Origin: JBNJEM01 sp051745935
Lineage (GTDB): Bacteria; Planctomycetota; Planctomycetia; Pirellulales; Pirellulaceae
Direction: 5' to 3'
Assembly: GCA_051745935.1 (NCBI GenBank)
Contig: JBNJEM010000560.1
Location: 1-5,343, forward strand
Length of the DNA stretch: 5,343 bases
In this document: positions 1-5,343 of the stretch, one piece after another
Layout: the number at the start of each line of letters is the position of its first letter
Numbering within the stretch: the stretch's first letter is position 1
Program-made: the position numbers and the translations under genes
The notes under the pieces: generated by a model
What the model saw: the letters and a program-made list of their open reading frames with translations, nothing else
Told to the model about the DNA's origin: nothing
The model's database searches: none

Positions 1-12
1 GAGCGTGAACCA

Positions 13-31
13 CCACGGGACCAGCCCGTGG
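13..31. repeat. GC-rich inverted repeat upstream of the beta-helix gene
   Basis: CCACGGG (13-19) and CCCGTGG (25-31) are perfect 7-bp inverted arms around the 5-base loop ACCAG. No T-run follows on either strand, so a classical intrinsic terminator is not supported. It could be a dispersed palindromic element or the 3' end signal of a gene lying before the window. The 22 codons open from the window edge to the TAG at 64-66 in frame 1 are too few to identify such a gene. Confidence 0.6.
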
Positions 32-190
32 CATCCATGCGGGCCTTGCGTGTCCAGGCCGTGTAGCGGCACCCCTGAACGGCTACCACTGATTGAAAAG
101 CCCCTTTCCCAAGAAATTACAACACAACCAGCCAGGTTTCCTTTCCAGGGGGGTTTGGAGGAGGAACCACGTTTTGTTACCAACTGTAAA

Positions 191-197
191 AAGAGGA
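191..197 (+). promoter_or_regulatory. Ribosome binding site of the beta-helix gene
   Basis: The purine run AAGAGGA ends 7 bases before the ATG at 205, a good Shine-Dalgarno spacing. It supports 205 as the start. A second purine-rich stretch, GGAGGAGGAA at about 157-166, lies too far upstream to serve this ATG. No in-frame ATG occurs between the TAG at 64-66 and 205. Confidence 0.65.
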
Positions 198-204
198 TCC
201 TGCC

Positions 205-2334
205 ATGCACCGTGCTTGTTGCCTACTCTCCTGTGCTTCCTTTATCCTGTTGTTCCTTTCTACTTCTTCCTGGTCGGAAGAAGTCACTTTGTACGTAGCC
301 CCCGGCGGCAACGCCGGCGCTGTCGGAACGAAAGAAGACCCGTTCGGCTCTCTGGAAAGAGCGGCCACTGCCGCGGCGGAGCGGGCGGAGAGTTCCCCGG
401 TGCGTGTTCTCGTTCGCGGCGGCGTGTATCGGTTAACCACGCCGATCGAATTGACGCCCGAGCATTCGGGAACGGCGGAACATCCGATCGCGTTCGCCGC
501 CCACCCCGGTGAAAAGCCGGTCTTCAGTGGTGGGTTCGAGATTAACGGATGGAAAAAGGAAGCGGACGGACCGCTCTGGATGGCGAAGCTTCCGGAAGTC
601 GGCGTTCCCAGCGACGCTCCGAAAACGTTTCGGCGCAAGCGTCATGAATTCCGACGGCTCTTCGTCAATGGCCAACCGGCGACGGTCGCGAGAACGCCGA
701 ACAAGGGCGAAGTGTTTTACCCGGTCAAACCGGGCGTACCGTTGAACAATCGCAGCGAAGCGCGGCGGGATCCGAAAACCCGGGTGTCGTTCTATTTCAA
801 AGAAGGCGATATCGAGCGATGGAAAGACCTGGATGACGCGGTCCTCGTCTACTACCACGCCTGGACGACCTCGCGTCACGGGATCAAGTCGCTGGACTTC
901 GAGGAGAACTTGGTCGAATTGGTCCATTCGAGTAGCTGGCCGATGGGCTGGTGGGGCGACAAGGAACGCTATTACGTGGAGAATTTCGCCGAGGCGCTTG
1001 ATGCGCCGGGCGAATGGTACTTGGACCGGGAGGCGGGGATCGTGAAGTACTACCCGCCCGCGGACCAAGACATGCAAACGGCACGGGTTGTCGCCCCGGC
1101 GCTTCATGAAGTGCTCGTGCTACAGGGCGACCCGGCGAAAGGGCGCTTCGTGGAGCATCTCCACTTCGAGGGGCTGACCTTCGCGCACACCGACTGGACG
1201 ATGCCCAAGGAAAGCCGAGTGGACGGCCAGGCGGCCGCCTTTCTGGATGAGGCGACCGTGCGTGCCGTTGGGGCCAGGAACTGCCAGTTTAAGAAGTGTG
1301 ACATCGCCCAGACGGGCGGCTACGGTCTGTGGCTTCAAAACGGCTGCCAGGATAATCGCATCGAGCAATGCGAGTTGTGCGACCTGGGGGCCGGCGGCGT
1401 CCGGTTTGGCGAAACCGGGCTCCCGGAACCCGAGCAGGAGCGGGCCGAGCGAAACACCCTGTACAACTGCTTCGTGCACGACGGCGGCCAGGTCTTCCAT
1501 GCCGGGGTGGGCGTCTGGATCGGAAAGAGTTCGCATAATACGATCGCCCAAAACGAGATTTGCGATTTTCTCTATTCCGGCGTCTCCGTCGGGTGGAGCT
1601 GGGGATACGCCCCCTCGTCGGCGCATCACAATGTCGTGGAATTCAACCATATTCACCATCTCGGCTGGAACCAGCTCAGCGACATGGGTGGCATTTACCA
1701 TCTTGGTCGAGCCCCCGGCACGGTCTTGCGAAACAACCACATCCATGACGTGATGAGCTATTCCTACGGTGGCTGGGGACTCTACACGGACGAGGGGAGC
1801 AGTGAGGTCTTGATGGAAAACAACGTCGTCTATCGCGTGAAGGACGGCGCGTTCCACCAGCACTACGGCAAGGAGAACATCGTCAAGAACAACATCCTCG
1901 CCTACTCGCTGATGACCGGCCAAATCCGCCGCAGTCGCGAAGAATCACACATCTCCTTCACCTGCGACGGAAACATCATCTTCGGCGACACGACGCCTCC
2001 CTTGGGGAATAACTGGAAGAATGGCAACTATCGCATGGACAACAACGTCTATTGGAACACCGACGCAGACACGCTGGTTTTCCCTGGCAACCGGACCTTC
2101 GCCGAGTGGCAGGAAACGGGCCAGGATGAACACTCCATCGTCGCCGATCCTCAATTCGTCGATCCGGCCAACGGCGACTTTCGTCTGAAACCGAATTCTC
2201 CGGCCCTGGAGAAGGGCTTTGAGCCGATCGACGCTTCACAAGCCGGTCTGGTTGGAGACAAGGCTTGGACTGAAAAGCCGAAACACGTGAACCGCCCTCC
2301 GATGCCTTGGCCGGAGGACCGGTTCGGAAGGTGA
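205..2334 (+). CDS. Secreted right-handed beta-helix protein, GH141-like glycoside hydrolase
   Basis: This is a 709-residue exported protein. Residues 1-24 form a Sec-type signal peptide (MHRACC, then a hydrophobic core, with likely cleavage near SSWS-EE). Residues 27-115 match the entry segment of the family: LYVAPGGN, then DPFGSLERA, a RGGVYRL strand, TPEHSGT and PGEKPVFSGG. Residues about 148-290 are the usual inserted beta domain (RRLFVNGQPATVARTPN, WTTSRHGI, GEWYLDREAGIVKYYPP). Residues about 310-625 are a parallel beta-helix with Asn-rich turns (NNHIHDV, ENNVVYR, KNNILAY). Two conserved-looking motifs, SDMGGIYHLG (Asp493) and GWGLYTDEGSS (Asp529), lie on adjacent coils and suit an Asp pair as in inverting GH141 enzymes such as the Bacteroides BT1002 fucosidase. 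HQHYGKENIVKNN (551-563) is also typical. The C-terminus has the ADPQFVDPANGDFRLKPNSPA tail of many secreted beta-helix proteins. The fold is clear from the sequence, but the sugar substrate is inference. Polysaccharide lyase-like or non-catalytic roles remain possible. Confidence 0.9.
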   Translation: MHRACCLLSCASFILLFLSTSSWSEEVTLYVAPGGNAGAVGTKEDPFGSLERAATAAAERAESSPVRVLVRGGVYRLTTPIELTPEHSGTAEHPIAFAAHPGEKPVFSGGFEINGWKKEADGPLWMAKLPEVGVPSDAPKTFRRKRHEFRRLFVNGQPATVARTPNKGEVFYPVKPGVPLNNRSEARRDPKTRVSFYFKEGDIERWKDLDDAVLVYYHAWTTSRHGIKSLDFEENLVELVHSSSWPMGWWGDKERYYVENFAEALDAPGEWYLDREAGIVKYYPPADQDMQTARVVAPALHEVLVLQGDPAKGRFVEHLHFEGLTFAHTDWTMPKESRVDGQAAAFLDEATVRAVGARNCQFKKCDIAQTGGYGLWLQNGCQDNRIEQCELCDLGAGGVRFGETGLPEPEQERAERNTLYNCFVHDGGQVFHAGVGVWIGKSSHNTIAQNEICDFLYSGVSVGWSWGYAPSSAHHNVVEFNHIHHLGWNQLSDMGGIYHLGRAPGTVLRNNHIHDVMSYSYGGWGLYTDEGSSEVLMENNVVYRVKDGAFHQHYGKENIVKNNILAYSLMTGQIRRSREESHISFTCDGNIIFGDTTPPLGNNWKNGNYRMDNNVYWNTDADTLVFPGNRTFAEWQETGQDEHSIVADPQFVDPANGDFRLKPNSPALEKGFEPIDASQAGLVGDKAWTEKPKHVNRPPMPWPEDRFGR

Positions 2335-2342
2335 GCGTTCTC

Positions 2343-2359
2343 TAGCGGAAGGGCCGCTA
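2343..2359. repeat. Short hairpin just after the beta-helix gene stop
   Basis: TAGCGG (2343-2348) and CCGCTA (2354-2359) are perfect 6-bp arms with the loop AAGGG, starting 9 bases after the TGA at 2332-2334. Its position suits a transcript 3' end, either a processing or stability hairpin or a weak terminator. There is no U-tract, so intrinsic termination is not supported. It may also be one more copy of a dispersed palindrome. Confidence 0.45.
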
Positions 2360-2497
2360 ACGGATCGCTCAAGAATAACTTGCGCACTTCAACGTGCCTC
2401 CGAATCGTCCGGCACACTGGCTGCTCCGCGCGCGGAAGAAGGCGCTGAATGCCCCAAGGCGGCGTGACGCGGGCCGGGCGGTGAACGTGCCTTCCGT

Positions 2498-2516
2498 CTC
2501 GGGACGGAGTCCCGAG
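2498..2516. repeat. CTCGGGA/TCCCGAG palindrome, leading edge of the tandem array
   Basis: CTCGGGA (2498-2504) and TCCCGAG (2510-2516) are perfect 7-bp arms around CGGAG. The wider unit, CGTCTCGGGA to TCCCGAGCTAC (2495-2520), is the reverse-complement orientation of the hairpins inside the following 53-bp repeats, which run GTAGCTCGGGA to TCCCGAGACG. This gives one inverted unit followed by two direct ones. From memory, such CTCGGGA-type palindromes are common between genes in Pirellulales-like Planctomycetes. Confidence 0.7.
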
Positions 2517-2633
2517 CTACCAGGACGCCACCCCGTAGCGCGGGAATCCCTTCCCGAGACGAACCCGAGCTACCAGGACGCCACCCCGTAGCTCGGGAAT
2601 CCCTTCCCGAGACGAACCCGAGCTACCAGGACG
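2511..2633. repeat. 53-bp tandem repeat, 2.3 copies, with internal palindromes
   Basis: Copy 1 is 2511-2563, copy 2 is 2564-2616 and a partial third copy is 2617-2633. Copies 1 and 2 differ at a single base (G at 2540, T at 2593). Each unit begins CCCGAGCTACCAGGACG and contains an inverted repeat. In copy 2, CTCGGGAA (2592-2599) pairs perfectly with TTCCCGAG (2604-2611) around TCCC. In copy 1 the equivalent stem has one mismatch caused by the base at 2540. A competing stem also exists: CCCGAGCTAC (2564-2573) with GTAGCTCGGG (2588-2597), 10 perfect pairs with a 14-base loop. The two folds share bases 2592-2597, so they exclude each other. The near identity of the copies points to recent duplication or homogenisation. 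Confidence 0.9.
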
Positions 2634-2935
2634 GCCTCGGTCGTCAGTTCGTCGGATGCTAGCGGTGTCGGCATGAATGGATCAGGGAAAAGTCCAGGTT
2701 TTGGGCTTCAATAGGGTAAAATGGCGGCCCCTTCTTAAGAGCCCATAGAGTGAACAAATACCCCTCCTCTGGTCTCGGGCGGACCAAGTTATGACCAAGG
2801 CCGGCGTTTAAAATCCATCTTGCTGCCCGATGCCCAATGCGATTAGACTTTGCCGCCCTTGGCGCCGGGTGGAACGGCCCGTCCCATCAGGCGGCCACCG
2901 GCGTGGGTGGCGGCGAAACCTATAGTGGGTCCTTC

Positions 2936-2941
2936 GAGGAG
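2936..2941 (+). promoter_or_regulatory. Ribosome binding site of the C25 peptidase gene
   Basis: GAGGAG ends 12 bases before the GTG at 2954 and 18 bases before the alternative ATG at 2960. An in-frame TGA at 2942-2944 rules out any earlier start. The GTG has the less stretched spacing and is therefore preferred, although 12 bases is longer than usual. Choosing the ATG would remove only two residues. Confidence 0.45.
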
Positions 2942-2953
2942 TGACTGGACGGC

Positions 2954-4603
2954 GTGCCGATGTTTGCGTTTTCATTGCTTCTAGCGCTCGGCGGCATGGC
3001 CGCGGCGGGACCTGATACGGTGGTGGTGAGTCCACCGGCCTACCTGGAAGCGCTACGGCCCTGGGTGGCGCACCGAGCGGCCCAGGGACACACGTTTGCT
3101 TTCGTGTCGAACGCGGGCACGGCGGTGCAAATCCGAGATGAAATTCGCGAGCAGGCAGAACTTGGTGGACTGCGATTTGTGCTGTTGGTCGGTGACGCGG
3201 AGCCCGCGGGGGGCACCGATCCGGCCACTCGAGCCCGCTCGATTCCGGCGTTCATGGCCAAGGCCAAAGTCAACGTACGCTGGCATTCCACGCCGGAATT
3301 ACCGACCGACAATTGGTACGCGGACCTTGATGAGGATGGCATACCCGACCTTGCAGTCGGCCGGTTACCGGTCGACAGTCCCCAAGAACTAGCCAGATTG
3401 GTCGACCGCATCATCCGGTATGAAACGGAAGGTTGGCCGGGCCAGTGGCGGCAACGCGTGAATCTGGTCGCCGGCATGGGCGGTTTTGGGCCACTGCTAG
3501 ACCCGGTCGTGGAAATGGCCACCAAGAAATTCCTGACAACGGGAATTCCGTCGACGTACCGCACAACGATGACTTACGGCAGCTGGCGGAGTCCGTTTTG
3601 TCCCAATCCTTATCAGTTTCACGATAAAACGATCCAGCGTTTCAATGAGGGGTGTTTGTTTTGGGTTTATATCGGGCACGGGTACCCGTACCAGCTCGAC
3701 CGAGTACACGTCCCGGGGGGGAGCCATCATATTCTAAGCGTCGCGGACATGCCAAGACTCCAAAACCAAAATGGCATTCCGATCGCGGTCTTTTTGGCAT
3801 GTTATGCCGGCGCCTACGATCAACCGTGGGACTGTTTGGCCGAACAGATGTTACGAGCACGCGGAGGCCCCGTGGCGGTACTGGCCGGATCCCGGGTCAC
3901 CATGCCCTACGGCATGGCCGTGTTGGGTGGCGGTCTCATGCACGAATGTTTCCAGGAACAAACGGAAACACTTGGCGAGATCGTCCTGAACGCCAAGCGG
4001 CAAATGGCCAATAACTCGCCCAAACGAACGCGCCGCAAGTTATTGGATTTGCTGGGACGAGCTGTCGGTCCCAACCCGAAACTCTTGCATGAAGAGCGAC
4101 GGGAACACGTCTTGCTCTTCAATCTCTTTGGCGACCCGCTGACGCGGATGCCGTACCCCCAAACCATTGAATTGGATGTCGCGGAAAACGCAACGGCGGG
4201 GACCTTCCTGGAGGTGCGGGGCAAGAGTCCCTTTCCAGGCACGGGAACCGTGGAACTCGTCTCGCCCCGCGACAAACTCCGTGAAGACCCGCCAACACGT
4301 CACCGCTACGATAATTCATTTCAATCGCTCAATAACTTCAATACGACCTATCAACAAGCCAATGATCCGTATTGGGCGCGGCGCCGAGTCTTGGTGACCG
4401 ACCATGAACTTCTCACTGCCTTGGAGGTCCCCGTCGAAACGCGCGGACCCTGTCATGTCCGCGTATTCGTGCAAGATAAGACGGGGCGCCGCTACGCGGT
4501 GGGGGCAACGGACATCCACATCACGTCACCTCGCACCGCCTCGCGTCCCGTCCGCGCCTCCGTGCAAGACGACGCGGAAGCGGAAAGGAACATGTCCCGG
4601 TAG
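2954..4603 (+). CDS. Secreted C25-family (gingipain-type) cysteine peptidase
   Basis: This 549-residue protein has the plan of a peptidase family C25 catalytic domain. Residues 1-19 are a short hydrophobic leader ending in AAAG. It lacks the usual Lys/Arg at the N-terminus, so export is likely but the signal is atypical. Residues 21-80 (DTVVVSPPAYLEALRPWVAH, later LRFVLLVGDAE) form the first alpha/beta subdomain. TDNWYADLDEDGIPDLAVGRLPV (118-140) is the family's acidic, probably metal-binding hallmark. The predicted catalytic His242 lies in FWVYIGHG and the predicted nucleophile Cys283 in VFLACYAGAYD. LLFNLFGDPLTRMP (387-400) closes the catalytic domain. Residues about 405-525 look like a beta-sandwich, and the last 25 residues are polar and low in complexity. 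No long propeptide, sorting domain or adhesin domain is present, unlike Porphyromonas gingipains. The start is GTG. The stop converges on the minus-strand gene 12 bases away. Specificity (Arg, Lys or other) cannot be told. Confidence 0.9.
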   Translation: MPMFAFSLLLALGGMAAAGPDTVVVSPPAYLEALRPWVAHRAAQGHTFAFVSNAGTAVQIRDEIREQAELGGLRFVLLVGDAEPAGGTDPATRARSIPAFMAKAKVNVRWHSTPELPTDNWYADLDEDGIPDLAVGRLPVDSPQELARLVDRIIRYETEGWPGQWRQRVNLVAGMGGFGPLLDPVVEMATKKFLTTGIPSTYRTTMTYGSWRSPFCPNPYQFHDKTIQRFNEGCLFWVYIGHGYPYQLDRVHVPGGSHHILSVADMPRLQNQNGIPIAVFLACYAGAYDQPWDCLAEQMLRARGGPVAVLAGSRVTMPYGMAVLGGGLMHECFQEQTETLGEIVLNAKRQMANNSPKRTRRKLLDLLGRAVGPNPKLLHEERREHVLLFNLFGDPLTRMPYPQTIELDVAENATAGTFLEVRGKSPFPGTGTVELVSPRDKLREDPPTRHRYDNSFQSLNNFNTTYQQANDPYWARRRVLVTDHELLTALEVPVETRGPCHVRVFVQDKTGRRYAVGATDIHITSPRTASRPVRASVQDDAEAERNMSR

Positions 4604-4615
4604 AAGCTCGGCTAA

Positions 4616-5188
4616 CTAGTAGATATTGACCGGACTCGCTCCGCCGATCACGTTGCAGTAGTTCCCCCATACCAGCATTTCACGCCCATTCACCTCCCAC
4701 GTCATGACGCCCGTGAGGCTGTGGAAATACCACCCTGGTCGTTCCGGGTTTCTCGGCGTATGTTGAACGTAGTCGCTCCCATCGGTATCCTTGACGATCA
4801 CTTCCTGATACGTCTTTAAGTTGTCCGTGCTGATGTAAAGTTTGCCCAGCGCGCTGAAGAGTATGTTTCCGTTTTTCAAAATGCAACTGAACACGATCTC
4901 CCCCGCGTGGCGAAAGGCCAAGCGATGTGGCCACGTGCGGCCGCTATCTTCCGAAAGGAACACTTCGGTCTTTGAATAACCGAAGGCCTTGTTGTCCCGC
5001 TGGGAATCAACAAACGGCCCCTCCGGCCGTGGACGATACCAGAAATGCTTGGTCGAGGGAGACTCTCTTGGAGCCACGGTGGGATGGGCATGCAATCCGC
5101 GTGAGGCGGGTAACAAAAGGCCGCCGGTCGTTACAGCGGCGGTACTCAAAAAATGACGGCGAGAAAGCGGTTGGCGTGGCAACATCAT
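4616..5188 (-). pseudogene. Truncated Tat-exported BNR/sialidase-like protein
   Basis: The 190 codons begin with a twin-arginine signal (LSRRHFLSTAAVTTGGLLLP, residues about 8-27; the SRRHFL core fits the Tat consensus). The start is one of two adjacent ATGs (5188 or 5185) behind GAGAGAG at 5194-5200. The mature part is a beta-propeller beginning: one good Asp-box (SEDSGRTW, residues 79-86), a degenerate second (STDNLKTY), then PERPGWYFHSLTGVMTWE and MLVWGNYCNVIGG. Related Planctomycete proteins, from memory, continue past PVNIY into a third Asp-box (YYSTDxGKT) and are about twice as long. Here TAG follows PVNIY directly, and no frame of the next bases restores the propeller. The reading frame may still be expressed, but a half propeller is unlikely to be an active sialidase. 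Whether the intact relatives are sialidases or merely share the fold is unknown. Confidence 0.75.
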
Positions 5189-5232
5189 CTCATCTCTCTC
5201 ATTGTGACCGTGGTGGAATTCAACGTGGCGCG

Positions 5233-5262
5233 AATATAGACCCTAACGTTGCAAAAAGTATA
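5233..5262 (-). promoter_or_regulatory. Possible promoter of the sialidase-like gene
   Basis: On the minus strand TATATT (5238-5233) matches five of six bases of a sigma-70 -10 box. The hexamer TATACT (5262-5257), 18 bases upstream, matches only three of six -35 bases. It would give a leader of roughly 40 bases before the ATG at 5188. Planctomycete promoters are poorly defined, so this is only a candidate. Confidence 0.22.
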
Positions 5263-5267
5263 TGTAG

Positions 5268-5287
5268 GACGGGTCTCCAGGCCCGTC
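5268..5287. repeat. GACGGG/CCCGTC inverted repeat
   Basis: GACGGG (5268-5273) and CCCGTC (5282-5287) are perfect 6-bp arms with an 8-base loop. TTTT follows on the plus strand at 5288-5291, which superficially resembles an intrinsic terminator, but no plus-strand gene precedes it. It lies upstream of the minus-strand gene. The GTAGGACGGGTCTCCAGGCC style resembles a dispersed intergenic palindrome. Confidence 0.6.
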
Positions 5288-5290
5288 TTT

Positions 5291-5312
5291 TCAAGTACGA
5301 AATCGTACTTGA
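5291..5312. repeat. Near-perfect 22-bp palindrome
   Basis: TCAAGTACGA (5291-5300) and TCGTACTTGA (5303-5312) are perfect 10-bp arms separated by AA. The length and tight centre fit either an operator for a dimeric regulator or a cruciform/hairpin element. It lies about 103 bases upstream of the sialidase-like start, beyond the candidate -35 box, and directly abuts the GACGGG hairpin. Confidence 0.75.
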
Positions 5313-5328
5313 TCTGGTGTCTGCGGAT

Positions 5329-5343
5329 CTCACGAAATGTGAG
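5329..5343. repeat. CTCAC/GTGAG inverted repeat at the window edge
   Basis: CTCAC (5329-5333) and GTGAG (5339-5343) are perfect 5-bp arms around GAAAT. The right arm reaches the last base of the window, so the true stem may be longer. It is the third inverted repeat in a row from 5268. Confidence 0.4.

Larger units (their letters stand above)
2335..2953. other. 619-base intergenic region with palindromes, no convincing gene
   Basis: The gap between the beta-helix gene and the C25 peptidase gene holds a small hairpin (2343-2359), a lone palindrome (2498-2516), a 53-bp tandem repeat (2511-2633) and about 310 bases of unexplained DNA. Open stretches here are short, basic and low in complexity, and none has a ribosome binding site and a recognisable protein. 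A TAAAAT hexamer at 2717-2722 resembles a -10 box but has no matching -35 box. The peptidase leader probably begins within this gap, but I cannot place its promoter. Confidence 0.7.

Noticed and set aside
93..121. Promoter for the beta-helix gene with TTGAAA at 93-98.
   Set aside because: The hexamers 17-18 bases downstream (ATTACA, TTACAA) match the -10 consensus at only two bases.
223..240. Lipoprotein lipobox (LLSC, Cys10) in the beta-helix protein leader.
   Set aside because: The hydrophobic stretch before Cys10 is too short, and a longer core ending near SSWS at residue 24 fits ordinary Sec cleavage better.
5..298. A 97-codon plus-strand frame covering the leader and the start of the beta-helix gene.
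   Set aside because: It runs through the hairpin at 13-31 and overlaps the signal peptide region in another frame. Its sequence is Pro/Cys-rich without family features.
433..1107. A 224-codon minus-strand open frame inside the beta-helix gene.
   Set aside because: It is the antisense shadow of the well-supported coding sequence. The translation is Arg/Val-rich with no motif.
1120..1923. A 267-codon open frame on the minus strand inside the beta-helix gene.
   Set aside because: It lies wholly antisense to a gene with clear family motifs, its translation shows no recognisable domain, and long antisense frames are expected in GC-rich coding DNA.
2394..2591. A 65-codon plus-strand frame ending in the tandem repeat.
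   Set aside because: Its second half is simply the translated palindromic repeat (SGRSPELPG and similar) and it has no convincing ribosome binding site.
2511..2633. CRISPR array or integron attC sites.
   Set aside because: The repeat is contiguous with no variable spacers, and no cas or integrase gene is present. The folds lack the attC core sites.
5268..5291. Intrinsic terminator (GC hairpin plus TTTT) on the plus strand.
   Set aside because: No plus-strand gene lies upstream. The nearest plus-strand gene ends at 4603 and a minus-strand gene intervenes. The T-run is only four bases.

Overview
The window carries two complete plus-strand genes and one truncated minus-strand gene, separated by intergenic DNA rich in short GC-rich palindromes. 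All three products look exported. The gene families present (a beta-helix carbohydrate-active protein of GH141 type, a gingipain-type C25 peptidase and a Tat-exported BNR/sialidase-like protein) and the intergenic palindromes built on CTCGGGA/TCCCGAG suggest a Planctomycete, probably of the Pirellulales type. This assignment rests on gene content and style, not on a marker gene. I see no rRNA, tRNA, CRISPR array or transposase.

Layout. Positions 1-204 are a leader with a GC-rich hairpin (13-31) and a clear ribosome binding site. Positions 205-2334 encode a 709-residue secreted right-handed beta-helix protein resembling GH141. Positions 2335-2953 are a 619-base gap with a small hairpin just after the stop, a 53-bp tandem repeat in 2.3 copies (2511-2633) that can fold in two mutually exclusive ways, and a final stretch with no convincing gene. 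Positions 2954-4603 encode a 549-residue C25 cysteine peptidase with an apparent His242/Cys283 pair. It converges, with only 12 bases between stop codons, on a minus-strand gene (5188-4616) for the N-terminal half of a BNR/sialidase-like protein, which ends abruptly at the start of what should be its third Asp-box blade. Positions 5189-5343 hold the upstream region of that gene and three consecutive perfect inverted repeats.

There is no obvious operon: the two plus-strand genes are far apart and the third gene faces them. A shared theme is extracytoplasmic processing of macromolecules (glycan attack by the beta-helix protein and possibly the sialidase-like protein, protein cleavage by the peptidase), but a joint pathway is not demonstrated. 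The strongest leads are the sharp truncation of the sialidase-like gene at its convergent junction and the tandem palindrome array. I did not find evidence of a wholly new system.
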